Assembly (NCBI GenBank): GCA_934270565.1
Contig: CAKQPR010000001.1
Location: 186,001-250,000 of the forward strand
Source of the DNA: an uncultured Clostridia bacterium
GTDB lineage: Bacteria > Bacillota > Clostridia > Christensenellales > Pumilibacteraceae
Direction of reading: 5' to 3'
Length of the DNA stretch: 64,000 nucleotides
Positions 27,758 to 35,558 of the stretch are shown in pieces (the stretch's first letter is position 1; each line of letters opens with the position of its first letter). The translations under genes were made by a program, and so were the position numbers. The notes under the pieces were generated by a model that had not been told where the DNA came from, did no database searches, and saw only the letters and a list, made by a program, of their open reading frames with translations.

Positions 27758-27790
27758 AAAAAAAACAACCGCCTCTATACGAAGCGGTCG
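27758..27790 (-). terminator. Terminator of the antiporter gene
   Basis: ACCGCTTCGTATAGAGGCGGT hairpin followed in the minus direction by a run of T interrupted once; 44 bases past the stop. Confidence 0.8.
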
Positions 27791-27833
27791 CATTTTGCAA
27801 GACTTTATACCGAATACATTGGACGCCCGAAAA

Positions 27834-29183
27834 TCATTCAGTAACGGGCTCGAGCGAACCGACGGTCTGTTCGTCGGCGGGATCGACTGCCTCTTCCCGT
27901 TCGTCCACGACCTTATCTTCCTTCTCGCCGCCGCCACCCGAATTCGTCATAAGCGAACCGTCGTCGCCCTTGAACGCGATTTTGAGCAGTATGGGCGCGA
28001 GCAACGACGAAATAACCACAAGCATAATGACGGGTACTACGGGGCTTGAAATGGGCGTTCCTGCGAAAAGCCCGCCTTCGATACCCTTCTTGCACACGAC
28101 GAGCGCGACTTCGCCTCGGGCGATCATACCCACGCCGGTCTGTATCGATTCGCGGTTTGTGAACCGGCATGCTTTGGCAACGAGCCCGCAACCTATGATC
28201 TTGCCGAGAATACCCACGAGCACGAACAGCAGTCCGAACAACAGAAGCTCTGGCGTGAACCCCGCGAAACTCGTATTTATACCGATATTCGCGAAGAACA
28301 CGGGCGCAAAAAACATATACGAATTGATGTCCACGCGGCGATCGATATATTGCGATTCTTTGACGGTGGACAGAATAATTCCCGCGACGTAAGCGCCGGT
28401 AATGTCCGCGATTCCGAAAATTTTCTCGGCGCAGAACGCGTAAACGAAGCACACGACGACGCCGAAAATCGGAATACGGCGGTTGTGCGGGTGGCGCTTC
28501 GAGTACCATTTAAGCAGATAATGCACCCCTACCCCGACCGCGGCGGCTGCGACGAAGAACAGCACGGTCATAAGAATGGTTTTCAGCGGGTTTGCCTCGG
28601 GGTTTTTGAAACCGATCGCGATCGACAGAACGACGATACCGATAACGTCGTCGATGATCGCCGCGGAAAGAATGGTCGTGCCCACCTTGCCGCGAAGTTT
28701 GCCCATTTCTTTAAGCGTTTCCACGGTAATTCCGACGCTCGTCGCGCACAGAATAACGCCGATAAACACCGCGTCGAGAATAAGCATATGATCCGCCGCA
28801 AGCGCCGAAAACCCGCCGAGGAACGGCACCGCGAGAAGCGTGCCGCCGATAAGCGGAACAAGCACGCCGCCGAACGCCACGAGCGTAGCCACAAGCCCGC
28901 TTCGTTTCAGTTCTTTAACGTCCGTTTCGAGCCCCGCCGAGAAAAGAATAAGCACAACGCCGATTTCGGCGAACGCGTTAAGGAAGTTTTTTTCGGCGCC
29001 TTCAGGGTTTATGGGCGACCACCAGCCGAAACTGCCCCAGATAGCAGGACCGATCAGAAGCCCCGCAATAACCATACCGACAACCTGAGGAAGCCCGAGC
29101 TTGCGCATAACGAGCCCCATAATTTTAGTCGAAAACAGAATAATCGCAAGATCGAGCAACACTCTCGGTATATCGATAGTCAT
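27834..29183 (-). CDS. Cation:proton antiporter, CPA2 (Kef/NhaS-like) family
   Basis: 449 residues from the chosen ATG, with 11-13 membrane helices. It exchanges Na+ or K+ for H+ across the cytoplasmic membrane. Family signs: KLGLPQVVGMVIAGLLIGP in the second helix region, EIGVVLILFSAGLETD, a discontinuous-helix stretch ILSAAIIDDVIGIVVL carrying the paired acidic DD of the ion site, and MIARGEVALVV near the end. There is a short acidic C-terminal tail (KEDKVVDEREEAVDPAD) but no RCK/TrkA-N domain, so it is not a full KefC. ATG at 29183 follows GGAGG. The ATGA at its start overlaps the end of an 88-codon frame in the long leader. Confidence 0.9.
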   Translation of the reverse strand: MTIDIPRVLLDLAIILFSTKIMGLVMRKLGLPQVVGMVIAGLLIGPAIWGSFGWWSPINPEGAEKNFLNAFAEIGVVLILFSAGLETDVKELKRSGLVATLVAFGGVLVPLIGGTLLAVPFLGGFSALAADHMLILDAVFIGVILCATSVGITVETLKEMGKLRGKVGTTILSAAIIDDVIGIVVLSIAIGFKNPEANPLKTILMTVLFFVAAAAVGVGVHYLLKWYSKRHPHNRRIPIFGVVVCFVYAFCAEKIFGIADITGAYVAGIILSTVKESQYIDRRVDINSYMFFAPVFFANIGINTSFAGFTPELLLFGLLFVLVGILGKIIGCGLVAKACRFTNRESIQTGVGMIARGEVALVVCKKGIEGGLFAGTPISSPVVPVIMLVVISSLLAPILLKIAFKGDDGSLMTNSGGGGEKEDKVVDEREEAVDPADEQTVGSLEPVTE

Positions 29184-29446
29184 AAGTACCTCCGTCCCGA
29201 ACAAATTCGGGTTGTCACAAAACCGCTTCCGTAAGCCGAAATCTTCTTCCGCGCGCCGAAAACCGACCTAACAAGCCGTTCGGTTTCACGTCCTGCACCG
29301 CTAAGTACGGTTCGAAGCGCTCTTTTCATCGTTTTTCGCCGCGGCGCTCCCGAAATCGACTTATAAAGCCGTTCGTTTTCGTCCGACGTCGCTTTTCCGA
29401 GCGAAGTTTTTTCGGTTTGATTTTCCGAGCGGAAAAAACTCCGCAC
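29180..29446 (-). CDS. Doubtful leader ORF ahead of the antiporter
   Basis: 88 codons from a GTG that lies 8 bases beyond the -10 of a consensus promoter and ending in a TGA that overlaps the antiporter ATG (ATGA). The product would be basic, with an internal imperfect repeat: NERLYKSISGAPRRK against TERLVRSVFGARKK. No family recognised and no ribosome binding site, so a leaderless start would be required. It could equally be an untranslated, structured leader that happens to stay open. Confidence 0.3.
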   Translation of the reverse strand: MRSFFRSENQTEKTSLGKATSDENERLYKSISGAPRRKTMKRALRTVLSGAGRETERLVRSVFGARKKISAYGSGFVTTRICSGRRYL

Positions 29447-29454
29447 GGCTACAC

Positions 29455-29483
29455 ATTATATAACTATTTTATGAGTTTGTCAA
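29455..29483 (-). promoter_or_regulatory. Perfect-consensus sigma-A promoter of the antiporter
   Basis: Minus strand: -35 TTGACA (29483-29478), 17 bp, -10 TATAAT (29460-29455). It leaves about 265 nt before the antiporter ATG, unusually long for this window. Confidence 0.75.
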
Positions 29484-29544
29484 CGGTTTTGCGATTGTCT
29501 CGCCGCAATGTCGAAAATAAATGCGTCGGTGCGGCCAGACATAA

Positions 29545-30240
29545 TAAGGCTTCCCCTTGGGAGAAGGCTTTAAAATGTCGTGTCGAGCGCACCCGACGGC
29601 GAGCCGCCATGGGCAAGTCGGCGATGACAGGAAGCTCCTGCGGGCAAGTCGGCGATGGCAGGAAGCTCCTGCAGGCAAGTCGGCGATGGCAGGAAGCTCC
29701 TGCAGGCAAGTCGGCGATGGCAGGAAGCTCCTGCAGGCAAGTCGGCGATGGCAGGAAACTCCTGCAGGCAAGTCGGCGATGTCCGTACTTACTTTCGGTA
29801 GGACAGGTAGGGGCGGACGCCCTCGTCCGCCCGCCATCAAAGCGTAACGCTCTCTCGCTTCGTCATCTCGAGCGTAGTCGAGAGATCTCGCGGGAGCGAA
29901 TTCGATAGCAAGTGAACGGTACGCTTCAAATACCCATCCGAAGCGTTACGTTATGCGGCGGTCCGAGGGCGAACCGCCCTACCGTCGGCAAAGCCGACAT
30001 ATAAGGTCGAAAATGCAGTAACAGGAGCTTACTCGGCGGACTTCCGTAGGGGATTTCTCCACTCCGCTCGCGACTTACGCCGTTCGCTTCGGTCAAAATG
30101 ACATTAAATACAAACATTTTCATTTGCGGGCGGACGAGGGCGTCCGCCCCTACAAATCGGTCGAAATAACATTAAAAACCAACCATACACGTTGTCATTT
30201 CGAGCGAAGGCGTAGCCGCAGTCGAGAAATCCCCTGCATC
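29545..30240. repeat. Intergenic hairpin-repeat cluster 7
   Basis: No gene. Holds the 31-bp tandem array (29611-29781), GGCGGACG palindromes near 29812 and 30130, CGAGAGATCTCGCGGGAGCG, a truncated GGTCCGAGGGC palindrome near 29960 and TTCGGTCAAAATGACATT units. Confidence 0.75.
29611..29781. repeat. 31-bp tandem array, five units and a part
   Basis: Period 31 from 29611 (units at 29611, 29642, 29673, 29704, 29735, part at 29766). Each unit has GGCAAGTCGGCGATG plus the inverted repeat GCAGGA-AGC-TCCTGC. Units differ by at most two or three bases. The GGCAAGTCGGCGATG part is the same as in the dispersed repeats. Confidence 0.9.
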
Positions 30241-30374
30241 AGAAACGAAAGCGCTCGTACACGTCTACCCCCGCTCCCTCGAAAAAACGGAAAAAACAGG
30301 AAGCGACGAAAGCGAATATAATTTTCCGCACGGTCGATACTAAGATTGCAAGGCGAAAGCGCGCCTCCGAGTGA

Positions 30375-30400
30375 GACTTTGCGAGTAACTTTGCAAAGTC
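30375..30400 (+). promoter_or_regulatory. Hairpin leader of the 28-residue peptide gene
   Basis: Perfect 8-bp stem GACTTTGC / GCAAAGTC with a 10-base loop, ending 19 bases before the ATG and just ahead of the AAGGGGG ribosome binding site. A second smaller stem AGGCG/CGCCT lies upstream (about 30350-30366). A TATAAT occurs at 30317-30322 but has no good -35. Confidence 0.45.
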
Positions 30401-30418
30401 TATAAGGGGGTGCGAAAA

Positions 30419-30505
30419 ATGGCAACTACTACCAAGAATTGCAACAAGTCGAGTTCCAAGAAGAATTCGGCGAAAGCGACCAAAGCCGTGAAGAATTGCA
30501 AATAA
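30419..30505 (+). CDS. 28-residue Lys/Ser/Asn peptide with two cysteines
   Basis: Encodes 28 residues beginning MATTTKNCNKSSSKKN and ending KNCK; composition is almost entirely Lys, Ser, Thr, Asn and Ala, with Cys8 and Cys27 each in a KNC context near either end. No hydrophobic segment, so no export signal is visible. AAGGGGG stands 8 bases before the ATG, a structured leader precedes it and a strong terminator follows 13 bases after the stop, giving it the look of a self-contained, probably well expressed gene. I do not recognise a family. Possibilities include a nucleic-acid-binding or spore-core peptide, a metal-binding peptide or a modified peptide; none is shown by the sequence. Confidence 0.6.
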   Translation: MATTTKNCNKSSSKKNSAKATKAVKNCK

Positions 30506-30517
30506 TCACCCCACGGA

Positions 30518-30553
30518 GAAAAGACGGAAACCTTTGCGGTTGCCGTCTTTTTT
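30518..30553. terminator. Strong bidirectional terminator
   Basis: AAAAGACGG(A)AACC / GGTTGCCGTCTTTT hairpin with loop TTTGC and flanking A- and T-runs; shared by the peptide gene (plus) and tex (minus). Confidence 0.85.
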
Positions 30554-30576
30554 AATCGTGCGGGTTGCCGCTTCGA

Positions 30577-32958
30577 TCAGTGTTTATTGAATTTGTTCTG
30601 AAGCGCGGCGAGCATATCGTCGAGGCTGCGTTCCTTTCTCGGAGCGAAATCCTTGCCGTTTCTGCGGTCGTTGTTGCCCTTGAAGTTGCGGTTGTCGCGG
30701 TCGGGATTTTTGCCGTTCCGATCGAACTTTTTACCGTTATTTCCGCCGTTGCCGCCTCTGCGCTCGTCCTTCCGCTCTGACTTTTCGGGAAGCTGCGACT
30801 TGAAACCGCTCGCCTGTTTGATGGACAGATTGATGCGTTTTTTATCCAGATCGACGCCGATAACCTTGACTTTAACCGTCTCACCGACGCTCAGCGCCTC
30901 GCTCGGGTGCTTGATAAAGCGGTCGGAAATTTCGGAAATATGCACGAGGCCGTCATGATGAACGCCGATATCGACGAACGCGCCGAAATCGATAACGTTA
31001 CGCACGGTGCCGGTGAGCTCCATACCCTCTTTAAGGTCTTTAAGGTCCATAAGGTCGGCGCGGAGCACGGGAGCGGGAAGCGTATCGCGGATATCGCGCC
31101 CCGGTTTGGAAATTTCGGTAACTATATCGCGGAGCGTTGGCTCGCCGATTTCGAGTTCTGCGGCGACTGCGGCATAACCGTCCGCTTTGATTTTAGCGTC
31201 GAGTTCGCCGATTCTGCCCGCTTTCACGTCCTCGTCGGTGAAACCGTAACGCGCCAGAAGTTTTTCGGCGGCGGCGTAGCTTTCGGGGTGAACGCCGGTA
31301 TTGTCGAGCACGTTCTCGCCGTCCTGAATACGCAGGAAGCCCGCGCACTGCTCGTAAGCTTTCGGACCGAGCTTGCTTACTTTCAGAAGCTCTTCGCGGC
31401 TGCCGAAAGGCTTTTCCTCGCGGTACTTGACGACGTTTTTCGCGATCGTGCCGTTAAGACCGGAAACGTAAGAAAGCAGGCTGTAAGAAGCGGTATTAAG
31501 GTCAACGCCCACGCTGTTTACGCAGTCCTCGACCACGCCTTCGAGCACTTCGGTAAGCCGTTTTTGCGGCATATCGTGCTGATACTGCCCCACGCCTATG
31601 GACTTGACGTCGATCTTGATAAGTTCGGCGAGCGGATCCATAAGACGGCGCGCGATCGAAACGGCGCTGCGGACGGTGACGTCGTAATCGGGGAATTCCT
31701 CCGTGCCGAGCTTGGAAGCCGAGTACACCGAAGCGCCCGCCTCGTTGACTACCATATACTGAAGCGGCGTCGGGCAAGCTTTGATAAGGTCGGCTACGAA
31801 AATTTCGGATTCTTTGGAAGCGGTGCCGTTTCCGATCGAAACGACGTCCACTTTGTATTTCGCGATAAGTTTGAGCAGTTTTTCCTTCGCCTCTTCGGTT
31901 TTGTTCTGCGGGGGCGTGGGGAAAACCACGGTATGATCGAGAACGTTTCCGTTCGCGTCGATGATCGCGATTTTGCAACCGGTGCGGTACGCGGGGTCGA
32001 GACCCATAATCACCTTGCCTTTAAGCGGCGGCTGCATCAGAAGCGGTTTGAGGTTGACTTCGAACATCTTGATAGCCTGTTCGTTCGCGCGGTCGGTGAG
32101 CTCGTTTCTCACTTCGCGTTCGATCGACGGGAAAATAAGACGATCGTAGCTGTCCTCGATCGCCGCCGTCATAACGGCGTTGAACGCGCTGTCGCGCAGG
32201 AATTTTTCCTTGATTTTAGCAAGCGCAAGCTCGGGTTCGATAACGACCGAAACTTTCAGGCACTCTTCTTTTTCGCCGCGGTTAAGCGCGAGGATACGGT
32301 GCGACGGAAGCGTGGAAAGCTTTTCCGAAAAGTCCTTGTATGTGTCGTAAACGAGCATTTTTTCGGCGTCTTCCTGTTTCTCGTTCGCCTTGCTCTCGAT
32401 TTTGCCTTCGGCGAAAAGCAGTTCGCGGAGCGTTTTGCGGATTTCGCTGTCGTCGGAAATGCGCTCGGCGATGATGTCCGAAGCGCCCGCGATCGCGTCG
32501 CGCGCCGTAGGAACGTCGTCCGAAACGTATTTTTCGGCTTCGGCGGCAAGGTCGAAAGTTTCCTTTTCCTGCGCGAAGATAATATCGGCGAGCGGTTCGA
32601 GCCCGCGTTCGATCGCGACGGAAGCGCGCGTCTTTTTCTTCTGTTTATACGGACGGTAAACGTCCTCGACTTCGGTAAGCGTTTTTGCGTTGTCGAGCGC
32701 GACGGCGAGTTCGTCCGTCCATTTGCCCTGACCTTCGATCGCCGCCTTTACTTCGTCCTTGCGGGTCGTGAGGTTTTTAAGATAGGTAAGCCGATCGGAA
32801 AAATCGCGAAGAAGCTCGTCCGAGCAACCGCCGTGCATTTCCTTGCGGTAACGCGCGATAAACGGGATCGTGTTTCCCTCTTCGATCAGATCGACAATCG
32901 CCGACGCGTACTGCGGGCGAAGCGAAAACTCTTGCGAAAGCTGTGCTTTGATGTCCAT
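30577..32958 (-). CDS. tex: RNA-binding transcription accessory protein Tex
   Basis: 793 residues. Domain order of the Tex family: N-terminal helical region (IPFIARYRKEMHGG), YqgF/RNase-H-like domain (GLDPAYRTGCKIAIIDANG), helix-hairpin-helix pair (NTASYSLLSYVSGLN), and an S1 RNA-binding domain (LTGTVRNVIDFGAFVDIGVHHDGLVHISEI). After S1 there is an unusual tail of about 75 residues rich in Asn, Gly, Arg, Lys and Asp (RRGGNGGNNGKKFDRNGKN) ending in SLDDMLAALQNKF. The ATG at 32958 has AAGGA upstream; a longer frame would run through the promoter. It acts in the cytoplasm on transcription complexes or ribosomes. Divergent from yabP-yabQ. Confidence 0.95.
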   Translation of the reverse strand: MDIKAQLSQEFSLRPQYASAIVDLIEEGNTIPFIARYRKEMHGGCSDELLRDFSDRLTYLKNLTTRKDEVKAAIEGQGKWTDELAVALDNAKTLTEVEDVYRPYKQKKKTRASVAIERGLEPLADIIFAQEKETFDLAAEAEKYVSDDVPTARDAIAGASDIIAERISDDSEIRKTLRELLFAEGKIESKANEKQEDAEKMLVYDTYKDFSEKLSTLPSHRILALNRGEKEECLKVSVVIEPELALAKIKEKFLRDSAFNAVMTAAIEDSYDRLIFPSIEREVRNELTDRANEQAIKMFEVNLKPLLMQPPLKGKVIMGLDPAYRTGCKIAIIDANGNVLDHTVVFPTPPQNKTEEAKEKLLKLIAKYKVDVVSIGNGTASKESEIFVADLIKACPTPLQYMVVNEAGASVYSASKLGTEEFPDYDVTVRSAVSIARRLMDPLAELIKIDVKSIGVGQYQHDMPQKRLTEVLEGVVEDCVNSVGVDLNTASYSLLSYVSGLNGTIAKNVVKYREEKPFGSREELLKVSKLGPKAYEQCAGFLRIQDGENVLDNTGVHPESYAAAEKLLARYGFTDEDVKAGRIGELDAKIKADGYAAVAAELEIGEPTLRDIVTEISKPGRDIRDTLPAPVLRADLMDLKDLKEGMELTGTVRNVIDFGAFVDIGVHHDGLVHISEISDRFIKHPSEALSVGETVKVKVIGVDLDKKRINLSIKQASGFKSQLPEKSERKDERRGGNGGNNGKKFDRNGKNPDRDNRNFKGNNDRRNGKDFAPRKERSLDDMLAALQNKFNKH

Positions 32959-32982
32959 TTGTAATTTCCTTGGAGTAAATTT

Positions 32983-32998
32983 TCGCGCCGCGGCGCGA
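32983..32998. promoter_or_regulatory. 16-bp perfect palindrome in the tex leader
   Basis: TCGCGCCG/CGGCGCGA without a spacer, located between the tex -10 and its ribosome binding site. Could be an operator; the function is unknown. Confidence 0.45.
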
Positions 32999-33005
32999 CT
33001 AATAT

Positions 33006-33034
33006 ATTGTACCCTATTTTGAAAAATAAAGCAA
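33006..33034 (-). promoter_or_regulatory. Sigma-A promoter of tex
   Basis: Minus strand: -35 TTGCTT (33034-33029), 17 bp, -10 TACAAT (33011-33006). Confidence 0.6.
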
Positions 33035-33193
33035 TCGTTTTTTACAAACTTTCGTAATATTGCCTCGGGCTCCCGCATACCGTTATAAAGAGGCGGCAAC
33101 CGCAAGCGACCGATTTTCGCCACCGGATTTCATACCGACGCCGTTCGCAACCCGATCGCAACCGACGTATATCGTTATAAAGAGGTATCGACT

Positions 33194-33463
33194 ATGGACA
33201 ATCAACCTTCCGTTTCAAAAAATCACGCCATAACCATCGACAACCGTTCGCGCGCTCAGGCGACGGGCATCGAAGAGGTTTTAAGCTACGGCACGGACGA
33301 ACTCTGCCTTCTTTCCTCGCTCGGAACGATCACTGTGCGCGGCAAAGACCTCAAAATAGCAAAATTCAACACCGCCGACGGTACGATTTCATTTACCGGC
33401 TCGGTCGATTCGATAACCTACGACAAGAAAAAAGAACCGATCTTGAAACGCATTTTCAAATGA
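33194..33463 (+). CDS. yabP: Sporulation protein YabP
   Basis: 89 residues of the YabP/YqfC family, spore-envelope proteins made in the mother cell. Typical pattern: HAITIDNRSRAQATGIEEVLSYGTDELCLLSSLGTITVRGKDLKIAKFNTADGTI, read as the strand-rich core 'L.I.G..L.V....LEIRG..L.I..' of this family. AAAGAGGT precedes the ATG at 33194. Upstream, ACCGTTATAAAGAGGCGG and ATCGTTATAAAGAGGTAT are near-duplicates about 100 bases apart. The stop overlaps the next ATG (ATGA), as in yabP-yabQ of other spore formers. Confidence 0.88.
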   Translation: MDNQPSVSKNHAITIDNRSRAQATGIEEVLSYGTDELCLLSSLGTITVRGKDLKIAKFNTADGTISFTGSVDSITYDKKKEPILKRIFK

Positions 33464-33735
33464 GCGACCTTATAATTTATCCGCTTCTTTTCGTTTTCGG
33501 CGCGATCGCTTCGGGACTGATGATCTTATCCGCGTTTATCGGCAAAAAAACGGGATACGCAACCTCGATCGTCATCGATTTCGGCGCGGGAACACTCGGC
33601 TTTTCGTTGCTGCCCGTCACCGTCCTCGTCTTTCGCGACGGCGTTTTCACCGTATACGTTTTTCTGTTCTATTTTGCGGGGTTTGCGATCGTTTCCGCAC
33701 TCGTCCGCATAATCTGCGGCACTAAAAAAGAATAA
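33460..33735 (+). CDS. yabQ: YabQ-like membrane protein
   Basis: 91 residues with three membrane helices (about 4-26, 37-58 and 65-85). YabQ is a mother-cell membrane protein needed for spore cortex formation in Bacillus. The call rests mainly on the ATGA overlap with yabP and on the topology; the protein is only about half the length of Bacillus YabQ (over 200 residues), so the C-terminal part is absent. A GTKKE end is followed by a terminator. Confidence 0.7.
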   Translation: MSDLIIYPLLFVFGAIASGLMILSAFIGKKTGYATSIVIDFGAGTLGFSLLPVTVLVFRDGVFTVYVFLFYFAGFAIVSALVRIICGTKKE

Positions 33736-33743
33736 CCGCAAGT

Positions 33744-33776
33744 AAAAACGAACGGCAAATTACAGCCGCTCGTTTT
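33744..33776. terminator. Bidirectional terminator
   Basis: AAAACGAACGGC / GCCGCTCGTTTT hairpin (imperfect centre) between convergent genes ending at 33735 and 33837. Confidence 0.65.
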
Positions 33777-33836
33777 GTCCGTTAAAATCGACTTCGCGTT
33801 TTGCTTTATTTTCGGGCAATTCGTTTGACGTAAAAT

Positions 33837-34982
33837 TCACTCCGCGTCGAAGTAAAACTTTTCGCCGTTCTCAAACTCGTACTCGAACTTTTTGCCGTCG
33901 GCTCCCGACACTTCGCGGATAACGAAACTGCCCGTTTTGTCGCCGGTTACGTATTTTACCTTTACTTCGTTGCCCGTTTCGCGCTCGACTTCGTACTTTC
34001 CGATCGTCTCGCCGCGACGGAATTCGATCTCGTACGCGATCTCTTCTTTACCGTTTTTATGCTCGCGTTCGAACTCGACTGCGGTTTGCTCGACAAGAAC
34101 TCCGCCGCGATAAATCGAATATACGTATTCCGTTTCCGTCTCGCCCTCTTCAACGCTGTTTTCGCGTTCCATCTCGACGTACGTGGTTTTGTCGGTTGCG
34201 TCGGCGTACGCGCGGATTCTGAGCTCGCTCTCGCGCTCGTCGTCTTCGGTTTCTTCGCTCCGCTTTCCCTCGACCGCGTACTCTTTTCCGTCGATCGTTA
34301 TTACTCCCGTAAGCGAGTACTCTTTCTCGATCTCTCCGTCGTCCTCTTCCGTCTTTACTTCCGTTTCGTCGTAATACATTACGTAAACGACTTTTCGTCC
34401 GTCCATTCCGATCCCTTCGATCGTCATCTTTTTACCGTACGGATAGTTTTCGTCGTCGTTATCCCCGACGGTGGTTTTTACGACGTCGTCACCTCCGAAT
34501 CCGTCAAGCGCGCGGAAGTACTCGTTGAATTTTTCGGTCGCGGCTTTCCTCTCGTCCGTTTCGCCGCCCGCGTCGGCAGTAACGGTAATCGTTTCGTGTC
34601 CGAGCTCGGCAAACGTACTCATTGCCGCAGCCGATACTCCCGTTCCGAGCAGCTTTACCGAAGACACCGCGCCTATTCCGTACGCGTCCTGCACGGATAA
34701 GCGAACCGAATTTCCTCCCGTACCCCCCGGCGTAACGCCGCGACCCGAAACGATCGCCGTAACGACCATAGCGACCACAGCCGCAGCAGCCGCTATCGAC
34801 GCGATAAGACCGCGCCGCCGTACAAGGCTCCGACCGTCGCGCCGTCTCTTTTCGGTTACCGCCCGATCGGTCACGGCGCATTGCGCGCCGATATCCGCTT
34901 TCGCCTTTATTTTTTCGATCGGATCGGGCGTGAACTCGTCCGCTTCCGCTCTCAGTTTTTTTATCATATCGGATCGTTTCAA
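33837..34982 (-). CDS. Membrane protein, probable anti-sigma partner, with duplicated ectodomain
   Basis: 381 residues: cytoplasmic N-terminus of about 57 residues (MIKKLRAEADEFTPDPIEKIKAK...RSLVRRRG), one membrane helix (LIASIAAAAAVVAMVVTAIV) and a 300-residue external domain, acidic and strand-rich. It starts with a TTG one base past the sigma-gene stop; the TTG has AAGGAGG 9 bases before it, whereas the later ATG at 34967 does not. Position and topology (cytoplasmic head, one helix, sensor outside) suggest an anti-sigma factor, though no zinc-binding ASD motif is present. The ectodomain from DAYGIGAVSSVKLLGTG onward is almost identical to that of the lipoprotein two genes upstream; only the last 30 residues differ. 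Confidence 0.75.
   Translation of the reverse strand: MKRSDMIKKLRAEADEFTPDPIEKIKAKADIGAQCAVTDRAVTEKRRRDGRSLVRRRGLIASIAAAAAVVAMVVTAIVSGRGVTPGGTGGNSVRLSVQDAYGIGAVSSVKLLGTGVSAAAMSTFAELGHETITVTADAGGETDERKAATEKFNEYFRALDGFGGDDVVKTTVGDNDDENYPYGKKMTIEGIGMDGRKVVYVMYYDETEVKTEEDDGEIEKEYSLTGVITIDGKEYAVEGKRSEETEDDERESELRIRAYADATDKTTYVEMERENSVEEGETETEYVYSIYRGGVLVEQTAVEFEREHKNGKEEIAYEIEFRRGETIGKYEVERETGNEVKVKYVTGDKTGSFVIREVSGADGKKFEYEFENGEKFYFDAE
33924..34700. repeat. Near-identical direct duplication, copy A
   Basis: Matches 35640-36416 at a constant offset of 1716 bases. I count about seven to nine base differences, mostly in the first 160 bases and one close to the other end. Both copies are in frame in their genes. 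Confidence 0.9.
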
Positions 34983-34983
34983 T

Positions 34984-35505
34984 TCAAAGCCCCTCCTTTA
35001 ACGCGACGCGCATCTTGCCGAGCGCGTTTTTGTATTTCCACGTCACCGTGGACACCGGCATATCCAGCATATCGCCTATTTCGCGGCGTTTGTATCCGCA
35101 CACGGACACGAGCATCATCACCGAAAACTCGTCCTCGTCGAGATTCCTCCGCGCAAGATCGATAAGTTCGCCGTACTTATACGGCTCGTCCGATCCGTGT
35201 TCGGGACAATCGGTAAAATCGTCCGTCAGACTCTCCCGGGCGCGTGTTTTCTTCACGTTCAACGCCTCGTTTTTCGCGATTTTTACTATCCACGCCGCGG
35301 GATTCGTGCCGAAAACGTAACTGCGTATATTTTTTATGACGCGCATATAAGTCGTTTGCATTACGTCCTCGGCAAGGTATCCGTCGCGAAGTACGGAAAG
35401 CGCAACGTAATAAACGGATTTCCGTGTCCGATGGTAAATCTCGTCGAACGCGGTCCGGTCTCCGTTTATAAATCTTTTGATGTACCCGTCAAGATGCACA
35501 GTCAC
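34984..35505 (-). CDS. ECF-type RNA polymerase sigma factor
   Basis: 173 residues. Region 2 spans about 18-85 (FDEIYHRTRKSVYYVALSVLRDGYLAEDVMQTTYMRVIKNI) and region 4 about 115-168 (FSVMMLVSVCGYKRREIGDMLDMPVSTVTWKYKNALGKMR), separated by a short linker, as in extracytoplasmic-function sigma factors. The start may be the GTG at 35505 or another GTG six bases later; AAGGAAAGG upstream fits the second better in spacing. Overlapping organisation with the membrane protein downstream and a lipoprotein upstream suggests one signalling operon in which the sigma factor is held by the membrane protein. Confidence 0.92.
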   Translation of the reverse strand: MTVHLDGYIKRFINGDRTAFDEIYHRTRKSVYYVALSVLRDGYLAEDVMQTTYMRVIKNIRSYVFGTNPAAWIVKIAKNEALNVKKTRARESLTDDFTDCPEHGSDEPYKYGELIDLARRNLDEDEFSVMMLVSVCGYKRREIGDMLDMPVSTVTWKYKNALGKMRVALKEGL

Positions 35506-35558
35506 GCCTTTCCTTTTTATGATTATTTCCGTTTTTGCGGTTGCCTACCTTATACCGG

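Noticed and set aside
29611..29781. Possible CRISPR array
   Set aside because: Units are contiguous, with no unique spacers, and no cas gene is near; it is a simple tandem array.
34059..34700. Pair of antisense frames (213 and 293 codons) over the duplicated ectodomain
   Set aside because: Their likeness to each other merely reflects the DNA duplication; the sense frames have signals, ribosome binding sites and operon context.
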